Source: Bimuria novae-zelandiae CBS 107.79
Lineage: Eukaryota; Ascomycota; Dothideomycetes; Pleosporales; Didymosphaeriaceae
Length of the DNA: 64,000 nucleotides
Direction of reading: 5' to 3'
NCBI GenBank assembly: GCA_010015655.1
Contig: ML976664.1
Coordinates: 1,234,166-1,298,165, forward strand
The notes beneath the pieces were generated by a model. It saw nothing but the letters and a program-made list of their open reading frames with translations, made no database searches and had not been told where the DNA came from. Of the stretch, positions 21,919 to 34,504 are shown piece by piece. How positions within the stretch are numbered: position 1 is the stretch's first letter; every line of letters starts with the position of its first letter. The position numbers and the translations under genes are program-made.

Positions 21919-22533
21919 CCTCTTAAATACTTAATATTTTAAACACTTTTAATATAAGTACTATAAGGACTCCTATCTTTTTTATAGCTTTTAATTGTAC
22001 TATCATCGTACTAATGAAGGATAATAAAAATAAAGCATATAAATTTAATTTATATAATAGTTACAATAACCTCCTGAACACGTAGCTACTATAGTTAGAT
22101 CTATACTTCTTTGACTAGACCGATAAGTTTAAGAATAAAAAGAAGGTTATCGTTATAGTAGTATATATATAAAATCTAGCTAAAGAATAGATCTGCCTAT
22201 ACCTAACTAAATAGTTAGACATGGGCCACTAAAACTAAGACGAAGACTACATAAATAGCCACGCTAATATAATTAATATTATTAAGAGCTATCCTAACTT
22301 TAAGAAGTGTCTTAAATAACTATTTAAATTCGCTAAAAAAACCGCTATAGCTAAATAAGCTATTTAGATAATTATGTAGCAATAATAGATAGCTAAATAT
22401 ATAATTAAGTTCGGCAAATACGCTATATAGCTTAAGTAAGAAAAATATCCTTTAAAACTATATATAAGTAAGGACTTAAGTATAAGGTACGAGAAGAACT
22501 CCTACGTAATAGTATAAAAATTAAAACCCTTAA

Positions 22534-24379
22534 CGTGGTTCACCACCGAGCGGGCCAACCCCACCGAGCGGGCCACTTTTTAAAAGTTAGTCTATTGCGA
22601 AGCGCCTCCTACAACACCACTATAATTTACTATAATTCGCAGAACATAGAAATACTATTTAGACTTATCGCTATTAGATGTATCTACAATTTCTACTGCG
22701 CAGGTGCGAGCGTTGTGGCCAGCTTCGCCGCAACGTCCGCAGCGCCTCTGCCCACGCACCCTCTTTGCAGACTCTTTACCCTCCTTTTGCCTACTACTAT
22801 CCTTTTTAGCTATTAAATCGACTACCTCTCCTACTATAAGTATCTTAGCTACCTAAATATACTTCCTCTTTTAACTTTTTACCTCTATTACTATCTCTAC
22901 TACCTTACAAAGCCCTGCTATTTCTTATTATATTAACACTATTTCGTGCCCTATTAATGCAACACCTTTGTTAAGCTACTTAATAGCTCTAAGAAGTAGA
23001 GAAACTAGTAAATCTCTATACATTTATACACGCTTATAAACTAGCGTTAACTAAGCCTCTATCTCGCGGAGGTTACTTAGTATTTTTAACTCTTATAGGG
23101 TGTCCTCTACGTTAGGTGGAGTTGGCGTACAAAGAACTATATGAAGTCTTAATAACACCGCCTCTAGGTTGTGTAAGACTAATCTAGCGCCTTTAAAGCC
23201 TGCGCAAATGTTCGCCTTTATTATTACTTTCTTAAAAGCTACTTTAAAGGCTAGTAAAAAGACCTTCTTCTTAATTTACTTAGTGCCGTACTGTGCTAAG
23301 CTACTAATCTTATTACTGTACGCCCGCTTTAAAGGCGAAAAATAACCTAAATTAAGTAGCTATAAGAGGTGTAATAAGTGTAGAGGCATATAAAGAATAA
23401 TAATCTTCTATTCCTCACAGTATTTGTGGAATTCGTGTAAGCAGTAGCTCTTGTAACTATTTATAATTAGTAGCTAGTGTGCACCCAAACTACGCGCCTT
23501 AGTATAAGTATTAAAATGCCTTAGCTAGGCAAGGCTAAGCTTGTTTAACGTTTAGCTATTAAGACTAACTTTAATAACATAGTCTTAGGGTAGATTATAG
23601 AATTAGGACGTGATTAGAACCTTGCTAAGAAAGATAAGAAAGGGTAGTAGAGCCTAGCCTTTAGCGCTAACACCCTAGATATTAGTAACCTACTTATAGT
23701 TACTAGGTTAAATCTTCTTTAGGTTGCTTCGCTTCTTAGAGCCTGTAAAGACTATCTAACCCTGTATTACCCCTATTATAAAGCCTGTCTCGTTAAAGTT
23801 GTACGTGTCGTCATCAGCGATACCGTACTTAGCCTTAGTATTAGTAACCAGCTCGAACTAGGGCGTTATAATACGTAGATCTTCGTTTAGGGCTCGCTAA
23901 TAATTATATAGATAGCTTTTTTAAAGCTTGATTTCTAGCGTACGCGTCTTAAGCCTGTCTATCTAGTGCTTACTAATAGGCTATCTACTGCGCTTAGCAA
24001 GTAGATTATTAGCCATATCTTAGACTATATCCCTTATTACACCTATTCCTCGCTAGCTAAGCTTAAGTATACGTCGGACTAGAGCCTCCTCCTCTAGCTT
24101 AGTTAGCTTCTTTAAGTTAGGCTCGCGATCGCGTCGAGAGAGGGCTCCTTAGCGTTATTATTATACTATTATTTAAGGCACGCTAAAGGCTATAATAACG
24201 CGTCTTTTACTCTTATCGCAATCTTTAATTATAGCTTAAATAGCAAGCTATAGTGCGCTTTTAGTATAAGGTTGTTACGCGTTATGTTGTGATGGCATTG
24301 TGGTATAAGCTAGAGGTAGGCTGCATTTAGCAAAGATGGCCCGCTCGGTGGGGTTGGCCCGCTCGGTGGTGAACCACGT
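22534..24379 (-). mobile_element. Fot1/pogo-type DNA transposon, RIP-degraded (pogo 1)
   Basis: A 1,846-bp element bounded by perfect 43-bp terminal inverted repeats starting ACGTGGTTCACCACCGAGCG, with TA target duplications at 22532-22533 and 24380-24381. Each inverted repeat contains a direct repeat of CCACCGAGCGGGCCA. The minus strand encodes a broken DDE transposase: RREPNLKKLTKLEEEALVRR, then KYGIADDDTYNFNETGF (a catalytic Asp region), and near its end a zinc-knuckle-like RCRRCGKAGHNARTCA. About 20 stops interrupt it, mostly TAG/TAA from CAG, CAA or TGG. It interrupts gypsy F gag. Its termini are GC-rich and undamaged although the body is heavily mutated. Confidence 0.88.
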
Positions 24380-24644
24380 TAATAAACTATATAAGAAATT
24401 AATTAAGATTAATAGAGAATAGTTTGCGCTATATGAAGATTTTCGAAAAAAAAAAAAATGCTAGCTTTAGAAAACCTATATTAATAATTTATAAAGCACT
24501 AAAAGCACCTCGATAATAGTAACGCAACTATTATAGTTACTAGCTAAAAAAAAAATCCAGTTTAATAATCTAGAAAAGGATATAAGGAATGTTCTAGGCC
24601 CTTAAAAGTCTAATAATGACTATATGTAACTCTTAAATAAGCTA

Positions 24645-26402
24645 GCGTACAGGGTTTCGAGCCACCTCTCAGAAATCAACCATCTCTTAGAAATCGTGTT
24701 TATTTCTATTAAATATCCTACAATTACTACTTTATATATATAGACTAAAAGGTATAAGCTACTACTCTTACTACTACTTTTTCTACTACTTTTTCTATAG
24801 CGTTACTATTATTTTATAACTTTAAAAAAGTAAGAGCCTGTACTACTACTATAATTACTTTTATATTTATAAAGTATTAATTTAAGTTTATATGAATTCT
24901 CTTTTATGGGCACTAAAGCTTAGGAGCCTTAATTTAACTATAAAGTCTTTTATTCTTTATTTTAGTTTTACTACTTATATATTTACAGCTATAAGTGACT
25001 TAACTTCTTTTTAAAAGAGCTAGTAAGCCTTGCGACTTAATTTCTTATTTTTATAAAACTATTACTAAGATATAAAGAGATTATAAAGGCTATAAGGGGT
25101 AAAGAGATAACTTTTAGTAAATTAAAATTAATTTTAATAAGGTAGCATAACAGGCTTCTAGGTTACTTAAAAGGGGTTAACTACTAGCTTAATATTTAAT
25201 AAATAGATTCCTACAGTAGCTTACCTAGCTTATATAACGTTTTTAGTAATCGTGGCCTTTTTAGCGTTATTATAGGCTATATTAAAGTGTTCCTTTTTAA
25301 CTAGTGCTACGTTATTAGGATATAATAGTTTTTAAATCTAATTTTAATAGAATCTCTTTACTACTAAGAAAACTAAGAGGTCTAGAGGCTATAGAACGTG
25401 TAAGGAATATATAGGCATAAATAGAAGCTAAATTTTATTTTATTTATAAAGCTATTAGAATTCTAGGTTAATATAGCTATAATAGTTTTCTAAGATGAGC
25501 ATCCGCTAGCGATTATTTAATAAAGCTATTTTTAGTAAAAAATATACTATAACTACTTAATAATTATTATATTTAATATTTAGCTTTTCTCTAACGTTAC
25601 GTAAAGCTAATTAGGTATTAATTTAACTAAAAACTAAGAATTTTATAAGTTCTAGCCCTTAAATATTACTAGGTAGGGTAGTTTCTTGTCTATAGCTAAT
25701 ACACACTTAATTATAGTTACCTACTTATAATTCTTTAAAGACTATTTATAAGCCTTCTTTTTATAACTACTTACGAGTACTCTAGTGTTTGCACATACAC
25801 CTAGGGCCTTGCTAGTCTTATCTATATTTCACGTATCCTTAGTGCATATCCCTAATCTTACGCGAGTCCTCTTAGGAAGTTTAAGAAACGCACGTATATG
25901 CTCTAATGTAGCTTCCTTAGCCCGTGCAGCCTTTATCTTTCTACCTATAATAGATGCGACGCGTGGGTTACGCTTAAGAGAGAAGGATATTTAATGCTTA
26001 CTTATAAAATTATTATTTCTATTTATCCTTAGGATTTAATTTACTATTTCTTATATATAAGCATGTAAATGGGGAAAAGCGCGTAAGTCTTCTTTAAGGA
26101 TCTATTATATAAGAAACTCTTCTTATTATAAAGTTAATTATTACTAGTATTTATAGCTAGTTTAATTATTCTATGTACTATATATTCGCGTAAAAAGCGT
26201 AGCATAAAGGATACTATACGCCTTTATAATAGCTTATTAACTAAAAAAATACTAGTATTAAGATTATTAATAGCTACTTATATAGCTACTTCGCGTTAGT
26301 CCATTTTGGTAGTGGTGGGTGTTGAGATATCACGATTTTCTAAAGGGTGGCCGATTTCTGAGGAGTGGCTTAAAACCCCGGATGGCTCGGAACCCTGTAC
26401 GC
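24645..26402 (-). mobile_element. Second Fot1/pogo-type transposon, RIP-degraded (pogo 2)
   Basis: About 1,758 bp with inverted ends: left GCGTACAGGGTTTCGAGCCA, right the reverse complement with one change. TA lies on each side (24643-24644 and 26403-26404). Because the flanks also read GCTAGC, the exact end could be 5 bp further in (TA before CAGGG). A CTCAGAAATC...TTAGAAATCGTG-like block repeats inside each end, with about 18 extra bp on the right. The minus strand holds a damaged transposase with the block EVTVIECV...LPYLVIFKG, typical of Fot1/pogo proteins. It lies in gypsy F gag next to pogo 1 and is of a different subfamily by its termini. Confidence 0.78.
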
Positions 26403-26567
26403 TAGCTTAGAACTCGTCCGTCGAGGACCAAGACACGTACTTACTTTATATATAGTAAACTAGGCTATAAAGCCCGGAACTGCAGATCTAAGAATAAGGT
26501 TATTAGATAGCTAAATATACTAATTGTTAATAATGCGGGATGCAAACGACGAAGAATAGCAAGTAAT

Positions 26568-27125
26568 TATTAAGCCCCTACAGGTAGCTAGTCTAAAAGG
26601 GGTCTAGGGTTAGTTCTCGGGCAAGAGTGTTAGTAATATAAGTAAAGGTTTTATTAATAGCTTGCGCGTATTAATAGGTGCTAGTATTAAAAGTATATAT
26701 AGTATAAACGAATTAATAAGAGTGTTAGATTAAAGAGTATTCTTAATAAGACCTAATAATAATTAATAAGGTTAATTTAGTTAAGTTTATTAATCGTGTG
26801 TTAGAGGTTGGCCGTAGGCGAGATCTAATATATGTTGACCTAGCGCTAGCACTATCTAAGATAGTGCGTAGCTAGAGGTACGGCAGCCTTATATTCTCTA
26901 CTATACTCTTAATAGTGCAGGATCACGGAGACCCTGTAATCGGACCAAGAGCCTAAGTTAAATCTAAACAATAGATTAATAAATAGGTTAAATATAAATA
27001 TAAAAGTTTACATTTACGTTCTTATATGCTTGGCGTATTTCTACTAGTTGGCGAGCGCTCTCTATAGAGTGCTTTCTAGTAAGCGCTTACACGCGAGCGC
27101 TCTTTAGAGAGTAATTACGTAACTT
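26568..27125. repeat. Left LTR of gypsy D
   Basis: Begins TATTAAGCCCCTACAGG and ends near ACGTAACTTAG. It contains a 225-bp insertion relative to the right LTR. Ends are approximate because the terminal CA is not clear. Confidence 0.65.
26723..26947. mobile_element. 225-bp insertion in left LTR of gypsy D (possible solo LTR)
   Basis: This segment is absent from the right LTR. It begins TGTTAGATTAAAG, ends CGGACCA, and is flanked by AGAG on both sides (26719-26722 and 26948-26951). TG...CA ends and a 4-bp duplication would fit a small solo LTR of another family. No coding content is visible. Confidence 0.45.
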
Positions 27126-30100
27126 AGTATTCTACGGCGTACTTGCTAATAACTAGTTAGTCTTAGTAAATAATATAAGGGATTAAATATAAAACTAGTA
27201 TAGCCTTCTTTAGGTCTTAAATTTTAATATTATCTCCTCCTATTTAAAATTTTCTTTAAATTACGTGTTCAGTTTTTCCCTTTTTTATATAAGCGTAACC
27301 CGGCTCTTGTTCTTATAAGTGTAACGTTAACTTATATACCTAATAATTTTACTACCTGCAAACTTTATTTATATAATAAAATTCTTTAGGCTAACTTTAT
27401 TACTAAGCACTTTTATTTTAAGTATAAATTTAAAAGTTAAAAGTATCGCGTTACGCAAGAGTTAGGTTTAAAGTATACTAAGTATATTTATCTAAACTAT
27501 TTATACGTTAACATGTCTTAGGCGTCCTTAGGTAAGACACAAGAGAAGTATAAGAAGAAGATTAAAAAAATAAATAAATAGTTAGCTACTTGTATTTCTT
27601 ATTTATAAAGAAATAAGATAATATTAGTGCAGAATAAAGAGCATACGCGCAAGAAGACGTTAAATTTTATATTTAATTTAGCTACTAAGGGAGAGATAAT
27701 AAATACTAAAGTAGTTAATTATCTGGCTACGAATACCTTAGTTAGATATTTACCTACTATATAGTCTACTTTTAGCTTATTAGATAGTTTTACCGCTCCG
27801 TCCGTTCCGAGTTCTAGTTAAGTTACTTATAGTAGTATTTAATTATCTACTAATAGTTTCCTAAGTAATTTACTAGTTCCTATATATTTTTGCTGTAGGG
27901 ATAACTTTTCTATTTAATAAGATATATTTGTGACTAATTCCTATATTGCAGTATATATTCGACCTCGAATTTATTCCCCTCCTCTAGCTAGTAATAGAAG
28001 GTAGTTTTAACTAGTATTTCTAGATCTACTAGTTCTAATTAGTAGTTAACTAATAATACTTATTTTAAAATAAAAAATAATTAAATCTTAATATAATCTA
28101 GTTTCTTGTGTTTCTTCTTTTAAGTTTAAAGATTTTTTATAAGTAGATATGCTTTATCCCCGTTCTTTAGCTAAGGTGCCTTTTTTATTTTTAGTTTATA
28201 TAAGAAATATTCCACTATTAAGCTTTCTTAAGATTCTATTAAAGTTATTTATATATGTTCTTTATAATTTCTACCATATTAATCCCTTCCTTTGTCTTAA
28301 TTGCTATAGGAAATACTTAATTAAAGAGGTATAAGTATCTTTTATAGTCTGCATAGAATAGTGTATATCTAGTTATTACTAACACCTTATTGTTATATAC
28401 TAGTTATACTATAGGTAATAAGCAAATCTAATTATTTTTCTAGTCGTTGTAGTAGATGCGTAGGTACGTTTTAATCGTTTGATTTGTACGTTCTGTTTGT
28501 GCGTCTGCCTATAGATAATATACTATAGATAGCTTTCTTTTCGTTCTAATAAGTGCTATAAGCATTATCTAGTAATTTAAGGTAAGAAGCTTATCTCTAT
28601 CGCTAATATTTATCTTTAGAATACCGTAGTGTTACATAAGTTCATTTAGGATACGGAATGCTAGTTCTTTAGCCGTAGTTTTCTTTTAATAAGGTAATAA
28701 TTTTACGTATTTAGTAAATTAGTATATAATTATTAATATTAAGTTATAACTTACTCCTGTTACTAGGTCCTTTAACTTAGATAGCCTTGTTATAAAGTCT
28801 ATAGCGATAACTTCTTATAGTACTTTAGATATCTAGATCGTTTGTATCTCTTTACACTGAAGGTGTATAGCGTGCTTATTTTATTAGTAGTTTATATATG
28901 TTTAGATATACTTCGTGATTGCTTCCTTTATTCCTTTAAATAAGTTCTATTGTTTTCTTAATGCCTAGGTATCTATATATTAGGTTATTAAAATATTATT
29001 AAATAACTTTATTTTAGTATTCTTTAGGTACTTCTCGAATTGTAACCTAGAGCTAAATAAGTTCTTCTATAGGATTAAGAGATATATCCTGATTTTTTTA
29101 AAGTATTATAAAGTAGGTTTTTATCATCTCTATTATAAAGTTACTTTATTAGCTAAGCACGTCTGCTCGCCTATTTTTCTTTTTTACTATATATATAACT
29201 TTAAACTTATATTACCTGGTAGTTTATGACTATTGCTGTTGTTACGGTATATATTTTTTTATAGTTACAAATTATAGTAGATTCTTATAATCTATATAGA
29301 TTTTTAGCGTTAAGTTACTAAGGGCGTAGATCCTCTAGTATTTTATTACTTTTACGATAGGGTAGAGTTCTTTATCGTGTACGTCGTATCATGTTTCTGC
29401 GTCGTTAAACTTTCGTAAGCAGTACGTAATTAGATGCTATTTACCATTCTTTTCTTATTTTACACATGCGCCTATCTCGAGATTGCTTACGTCTATCTTA
29501 AATTATAGTAGTTTTCTATCCTAGAAGTAGATAAGTGCTAGTGGCATAACGCATACTACCTTTAAGAGTTAAAATAATATTTTATACTTTACTATCTATA
29601 TAAATAGTACATCCTTTTTTTATAAGATTTATTAGAGATATCGTGATTTTCGCATAGTCGCTAATAAATTATTAGTTAAATCTATAAAATTTTAAGAATT
29701 CATAAATATTCTTCGTAGTCTTTAGCATTAGCTAGTTCTTAATATATTTAATTTTATTAGGTGCTATTTTAATTTTATTTGTACTAATAACATATCTTAA
29801 AAATTCTAGTCTCTATATATAGAATTTATACTTCTTTCGCTTAATTTATAGACGTACTCTATCTAGTACTTTTAGTACTATCTATACGTATGGTACGTGG
29901 TCTAATTCGTTTTCGGAGAAGATAAGTATATCTTCTATATATGCAATAACGAATATATCTAGATAATTATATAAGATATTATTAATAAGTAGCTAAAGGA
30001 TTACTAGTACATTCGTAAGCTTAAAGGGTATAATTATATATTTAAATAATTTATAGCGTGTTCTAAACGCTATCTTCCACTTGTTACCTTTCTTAATTTA

Positions 30101-32995
30101 TATAAGATAGTATTTATTTTATAGATTTATTATCATAAAGATCTTTAATCGTAAGAGTTAGTCTTAAATTTTTAAGATATTTAGTAGTAGATATTAATTC
30201 TTAATTATTATGTTATTAAGGTTTTTATAGTCTATGCAAGGTCATAGTTTTCTACCCTTTTTTAGTATAAATATAAAGGGACTTGCTACTAGTAACTTTA
30301 AAGGCCTAATATATCCTTTTGCGAGGTTTATCTTAATGAATTCTTTTTCTTACTAGAGTACTTTTCTAGTTTTACTATATAGTAGTCAAAACGGTGGCGT
30401 CTTTCCTTCTTTTAGGTTAATCGTATAATCTTCAAGTTAATATTCTAAAAGGTTTACTTTTCCTTCTTTTTTAGTAAATATATAATTCCATGCTTATTAG
30501 TATTCTAGAATTTTATTGTTTATGCTATTATCCATCTTCTTATACTCTATAACCCGCTGGTTTCTCCCAGCATCTACTAAGGGTATCTCCCGTGTTTTAA
30601 CTCTCTGTCGCGAGACTATATTATTTATAGCTCTCTTATCTACTCTCGTACTCTATTAATACGTAGGCTTTACTTATAATATATAATTATAGCGCTTAAA
30701 GGATAGCCTTTTTTTTAATTAATTATAGGTTTATGTTTTCTTAATTAGGTTAGTCTTAAAATTACGTCGTAATTAGCTTTCTTAATAATGTTAAGAGTAA
30801 TTAGTTCCTAGTATCTATAGGTTTTAAGGACTATTTTAATTTTATATTTAATTCTTGCCTTGCTAGGCATTAATTATTTATTTGTAATGTAAATAGTATA
30901 AGGTATAGCCTTCTTACGTTTATAGGGTCCTGCTCCATTAAGTATTTTTTTAATATATAACTCTCTTATATATCTAAATCTAACATGGCTTTTATCTATG
31001 TTTCTTTAAGCTATACTAGTAGCTTAATTAATATCTTACTATTTATAGCATTTAGCTCTCTAAAGGCGTCTACTTACCTAAGCCTAGGTCTAAAAAAGAT
31101 TTCTTCTTTATAGTTCGCTTTATAGACTAACGGTATCCTTTGTCTTTCCTTCCTAAGGCTATTTTAAGCCTTTTCTTATGAGGCCTAACTATCTTTATTT
31201 CTTATTACTAATTTAATCTTAGTAGTCTTAGTTTTTATAAGTATAGAACTAAATTCGTGCTTTACTTTTTAGTATATATATTTTTTATAACTAGGGTATA
31301 ATTACGATTAGTATATATCTAACGCGTATACTTTATTAACTAACAGTAATAGCGCTTAGTTTAATACTTAGTTAAAATATAGAAAGTATCTTGTTTCTTT
31401 TTTATCTTAAAGATCAACGGTACAACGGACGATAAGGTAGTTAAACCTCTCTTATTTATACTATAGGTATGTATAGGGAAAATAGCTATATTCTTTAGCT
31501 TAGTGATATATAATATATTAATCTTCTCTATAGAGGGTCTATCGTATAGTTCTATGCGTAGGATTATAGTAGTCTAAGTTATACTATAGTTTATAGTTTA
31601 GGTTTTTGTTTAGATACTTCTTCTAAAGGTCTTTATTTTTATAGTAGTAATTTACTTATTTACGTACTACTTTACTAACTAAGTTAGGTTAGTAAGCGTG
31701 ATGAAGTGCTACTTTACAGTTTTTAGCTTATTATTTTATTACTATAAAGCTAAAGTCACCTTTTCTTAGTTAGTGTTTTTCTAAGAAGTTAAAAACGTTT
31801 ATTATCTTACTAGTAACTAGTTTGCTCTAGCTAGAGTAAGGTATAAGAAATTAAGATACTAGCTCTATCTCTTTTTTATTAAACTTTTATATCTATCCGT
31901 GTAAAGTGTAAGTTAAGAAATCTTAATTATTATAAATCCTTATCTTAGATATTAAGTTACTTAATAGCGTTAACTACTTATTATTCTGTATTAGTTATAT
32001 TAGCGTCTCTAATAATTAGTAAGTTTAACTTTCTAATAACCTTATTCTTAGATTTATAGTTTCTAGCTATATAGCCTAGTTTGCCACATATATAGTAAAG
32101 GCGTGTCCTAGTCCCTTGTCTAAAGGTTCTATCTAGGGTACGTTCTTAGTTAGGGTTATAAAAGCCTTTAACCTTTCCTGTTCTTTTCTCTATTACGTTA
32201 ACTTATTAGTACTAGATTCCTTCTATTAGTTAGTAATTGTAATTAACTTAGTTTCTATGCTATAGCTATTATTTAAAGCTATAGTAATTAATTTTTATAT
32301 TAGGTACTTAATATCTTTTCTTTCTGTCTTAGTTCTAGCGTAGGTCTCGTTTTAGTTTGTACTATTTATTATTAATTTAAGTTACTGCTGCTATAAGCGC
32401 TTATAAAGTATTAATCTTTATTTTACTACGTAATAGCTCCTCGCGCACATGTCGCTTTAATCCCTTATAAAATATAATTATAAAACTAACGTTATTCTAC
32501 TTAACTTAGTTAGTATTCTTGTAGAATTTATATTTATATTTAGCTACTAAAGAAGTTTACTTAAGTTATTAAATAGCTTGTTTAGCGATAGCTTCTTAGC
32601 TAGTAATTTTTAAGTATTATTTAACTTTAGCGTAAAAAGTATTATAAGTTTTAAAATCTTATCTATAGTGTCGCCCTCTATATTAGCTCTGTCCAGGTAT
32701 TAATTAACGTAAGGAAGAATCCACTTAATGGCATCTCTCTTTATATAAGTAAAAGTAAATATAGTCTTATTAGTATCTTTCTATTCTTTTTTTAGATTAT
32801 AAAAGTATAGGTTGAGTTGCAAGATTTATAGTTCCATATAATTATATTTACTATAAAAGAAGTTACGCTTCCTATAAAAGCTATTCATTTTTTTATTAGC
32901 TATAGTAATACTTACTCCTTTGGGAGTATTTATTTAAGTATTTATTATATTAGTAAAAATGGTATCGTTAACACTTATGTTAGGGGTATTTAAAA

Positions 32996-33293
32996 TATTA
33001 AGTCCCTACGAATAGCTAGTTTAAAAGGGGTCTAGGGTTTGTTCTTAGGCAAGAGTATTAATAAAATAATTTTTTTATTAATAGCTTGCGCTTATTAATA
33101 GGTATTCGTAATAAAAGTATATATAGTTTAAATAAATTAATAAAAGCCTAAGTTAAATCTAAATCATAGATTAATAAACAGGTTAAATATAAATAAAAAA
33201 GCTTTTATTTGCGTTCCTATATACTTGGCTTATTCCTGCTTGTTAGCGAGCGCTCTCTGCAGAACGCTCTCTAGAGAGTAGTCACGCGACTTA
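32996..33293. repeat. Right LTR of gypsy D
   Basis: Begins TATTAAGTCCCTACG and ends near CGCGACTTAACC. It is about 298 bp and matches the left LTR minus its insertion, with many C/T and G/A differences. Confidence 0.65.
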
Positions 33294-34343
33294 ACCTTAT
33301 AAAAAAGAAAGTAAAAACTTACTTTATAATACTATAATAAAATCTTAATAGATTATTAGAACCTTTAGCAGAGCTTAACTAACTACTTGTTAATATACGA
33401 GAAGTACCTAAGGAACTATAAACTAAGATTATATAATAATATTATAATAACCCTATATACAGATACCTATGAGTTAGAAAAATAATAGAACTTATGTAAC
33501 AGAATTACTTATTTAGAGGAATAAAAGAAGTAATAATAAAGTATATTAATAAGTATATAGACTACGAACGAAATAAGCACGCTATATATCTTAAATACGA
33601 AGAGATATAAGTAATTTAGATACCTATAGCACTATAGGAAGATATCGCTATAGACTTTATAACTAGATTACCTAAGTTAAAAGACCTATTAAATAGAACA
33701 AGTTATGATGCCATATTAGTAATCGTTTATTAATTCACTAAATACGTGGAATTACTACCCTATTAAAAAATAACTATAGCTAAGGAGCTAGCATTCTTAT
33801 CCTAAACTAATTTATATAATACTATAGTATCCTAAAAATAATTATTAATAATAAAGACAAGCTTTTTACCTTAAATTACTAGACAACTCTTACAGCACTT
33901 ATTAGAATAAAACGAAAGCTATCCATAGCTTATTACCCACAGACGAACAAACATACAGAACATATGAATTAGACAGTTAAGATATACCTACGCATCTACT
34001 ATAACGACTAGAAGAATAACTAGATTTCCCAACTTCCTATAGTATAATTAGCGTATAATAATAAAATATTAGTAATAACTAGATATACACTATTCTATGC
34101 AAATCACGGAAAATACTTATATCTTTTTAATTAGACATTTCCTACAGTAATTAAAATGGAAGAAGTAATTAACCTGACAGAAACTATAAAGAGAATATAT
34201 AAATAACTTTTAAAATGTTTTAAAAGAAAACTTAATAGTAAAGCATTTCTTACACTAACTAAAAATAAAAAAACAGCACCTTAGCTTAAAAACGGGAGAT
34301 AAAGTATATTTACTTATAAAAAAGTCTTTAAACCTAAAGAAAA
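33294..34343 (+). pseudogene. Gypsy F integrase fragment
   Basis: On the plus strand a damaged integrase can be read: a linker-type TCxxxK-like region, then the core block EDIAIDFITRLPKLKDLLNR and YDAILVIVY, followed by KYVELLPY. It ends where gypsy E is inserted, and its C-terminal domain resumes at 41836. This is the only pol part of F that remains. Confidence 0.65.
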
Positions 34344-34504
34344 TGTAATGGGCTACGCCCAGTTGTTGCCTCGGATCCTTGACCCTCGGTTATGCGAACC
34401 CTAGATATATAAGTTTAACGCCTAAAGCTTAACTTTAGACTTTTTATTAAATTTATAAGTATTTTTCTAGCACCTTTAGCTCCTTAAGCACCTAGTCCCT
34501 TATA
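34344..34504 (+). repeat. 5' LTR of gypsy E
   Basis: 161 bp, starting TGTAATGGGCTACGCCC and ending CCCTTATA, which was CCCTTACA before damage. It aligns along its whole length with 41675-41835. Confidence 0.9.

Larger units (their letters stand above)
22000..26567 (+). pseudogene. Gypsy F gag region, split by two DNA transposons
   Basis: The plus strand carries a degraded Ty3/gypsy capsid region in three pieces: 22000-22533, 24382-24644 and 26405-26567. The pieces join across two pogo-type elements. The first piece shows gag-like stretches (KVREELLRNSIKIKTLN). The last piece carries the zinc-knuckle end (YKARNCRSKNKVIR near 26465-26507), nearly the same as the knuckle of gypsy B (GHIARNCRSKNKV). 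F is therefore a member of the B/D family in the opposite direction. TAA/TAG codons are frequent. Protease, reverse transcriptase and RNase H of F are not found; integrase resumes at about 33,294. Confidence 0.65.
26568..33293 (-). mobile_element. Gypsy D (B family), minus-strand coding, heavily RIP-mutated
   Basis: A Ty3/gypsy element of about 6.7 kb whose coding strand is minus. Left LTR is about 26568-27125 (enlarged by an insertion) and right LTR is about 32996-33293. Both start TATTAAG (from TGTTAAG) and share the CCCTAC, GGGTCTAGGGTT and GCGAGCGCTCTCT blocks. The reverse transcriptase active site lies near 29890-29950 and reads AYIEDILIFSENE, in place of the usual YxDD. The zinc knuckle near 32050-32105 is destroyed. 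No clear matching target duplication was seen: GTAAT precedes the left LTR, but no copy follows the right one. It divides gypsy F. Confidence 0.75.

Noticed and set aside
22534..24379. GC-rich direct repeats at both ends considered as a CRISPR-like or satellite array
   Set aside because: They occur once at each end in inverted orientation with TA duplications, so they are transposon termini.
25785..25994. 69-codon plus-strand frame
   Set aside because: Lies inside pogo 2 and antisense to its transposase.
28149..28334. 61-codon plus-strand hydrophobic frame
   Set aside because: Inside gypsy D, opposite to pol, in AT-rich DNA where hydrophobic codons dominate by composition.
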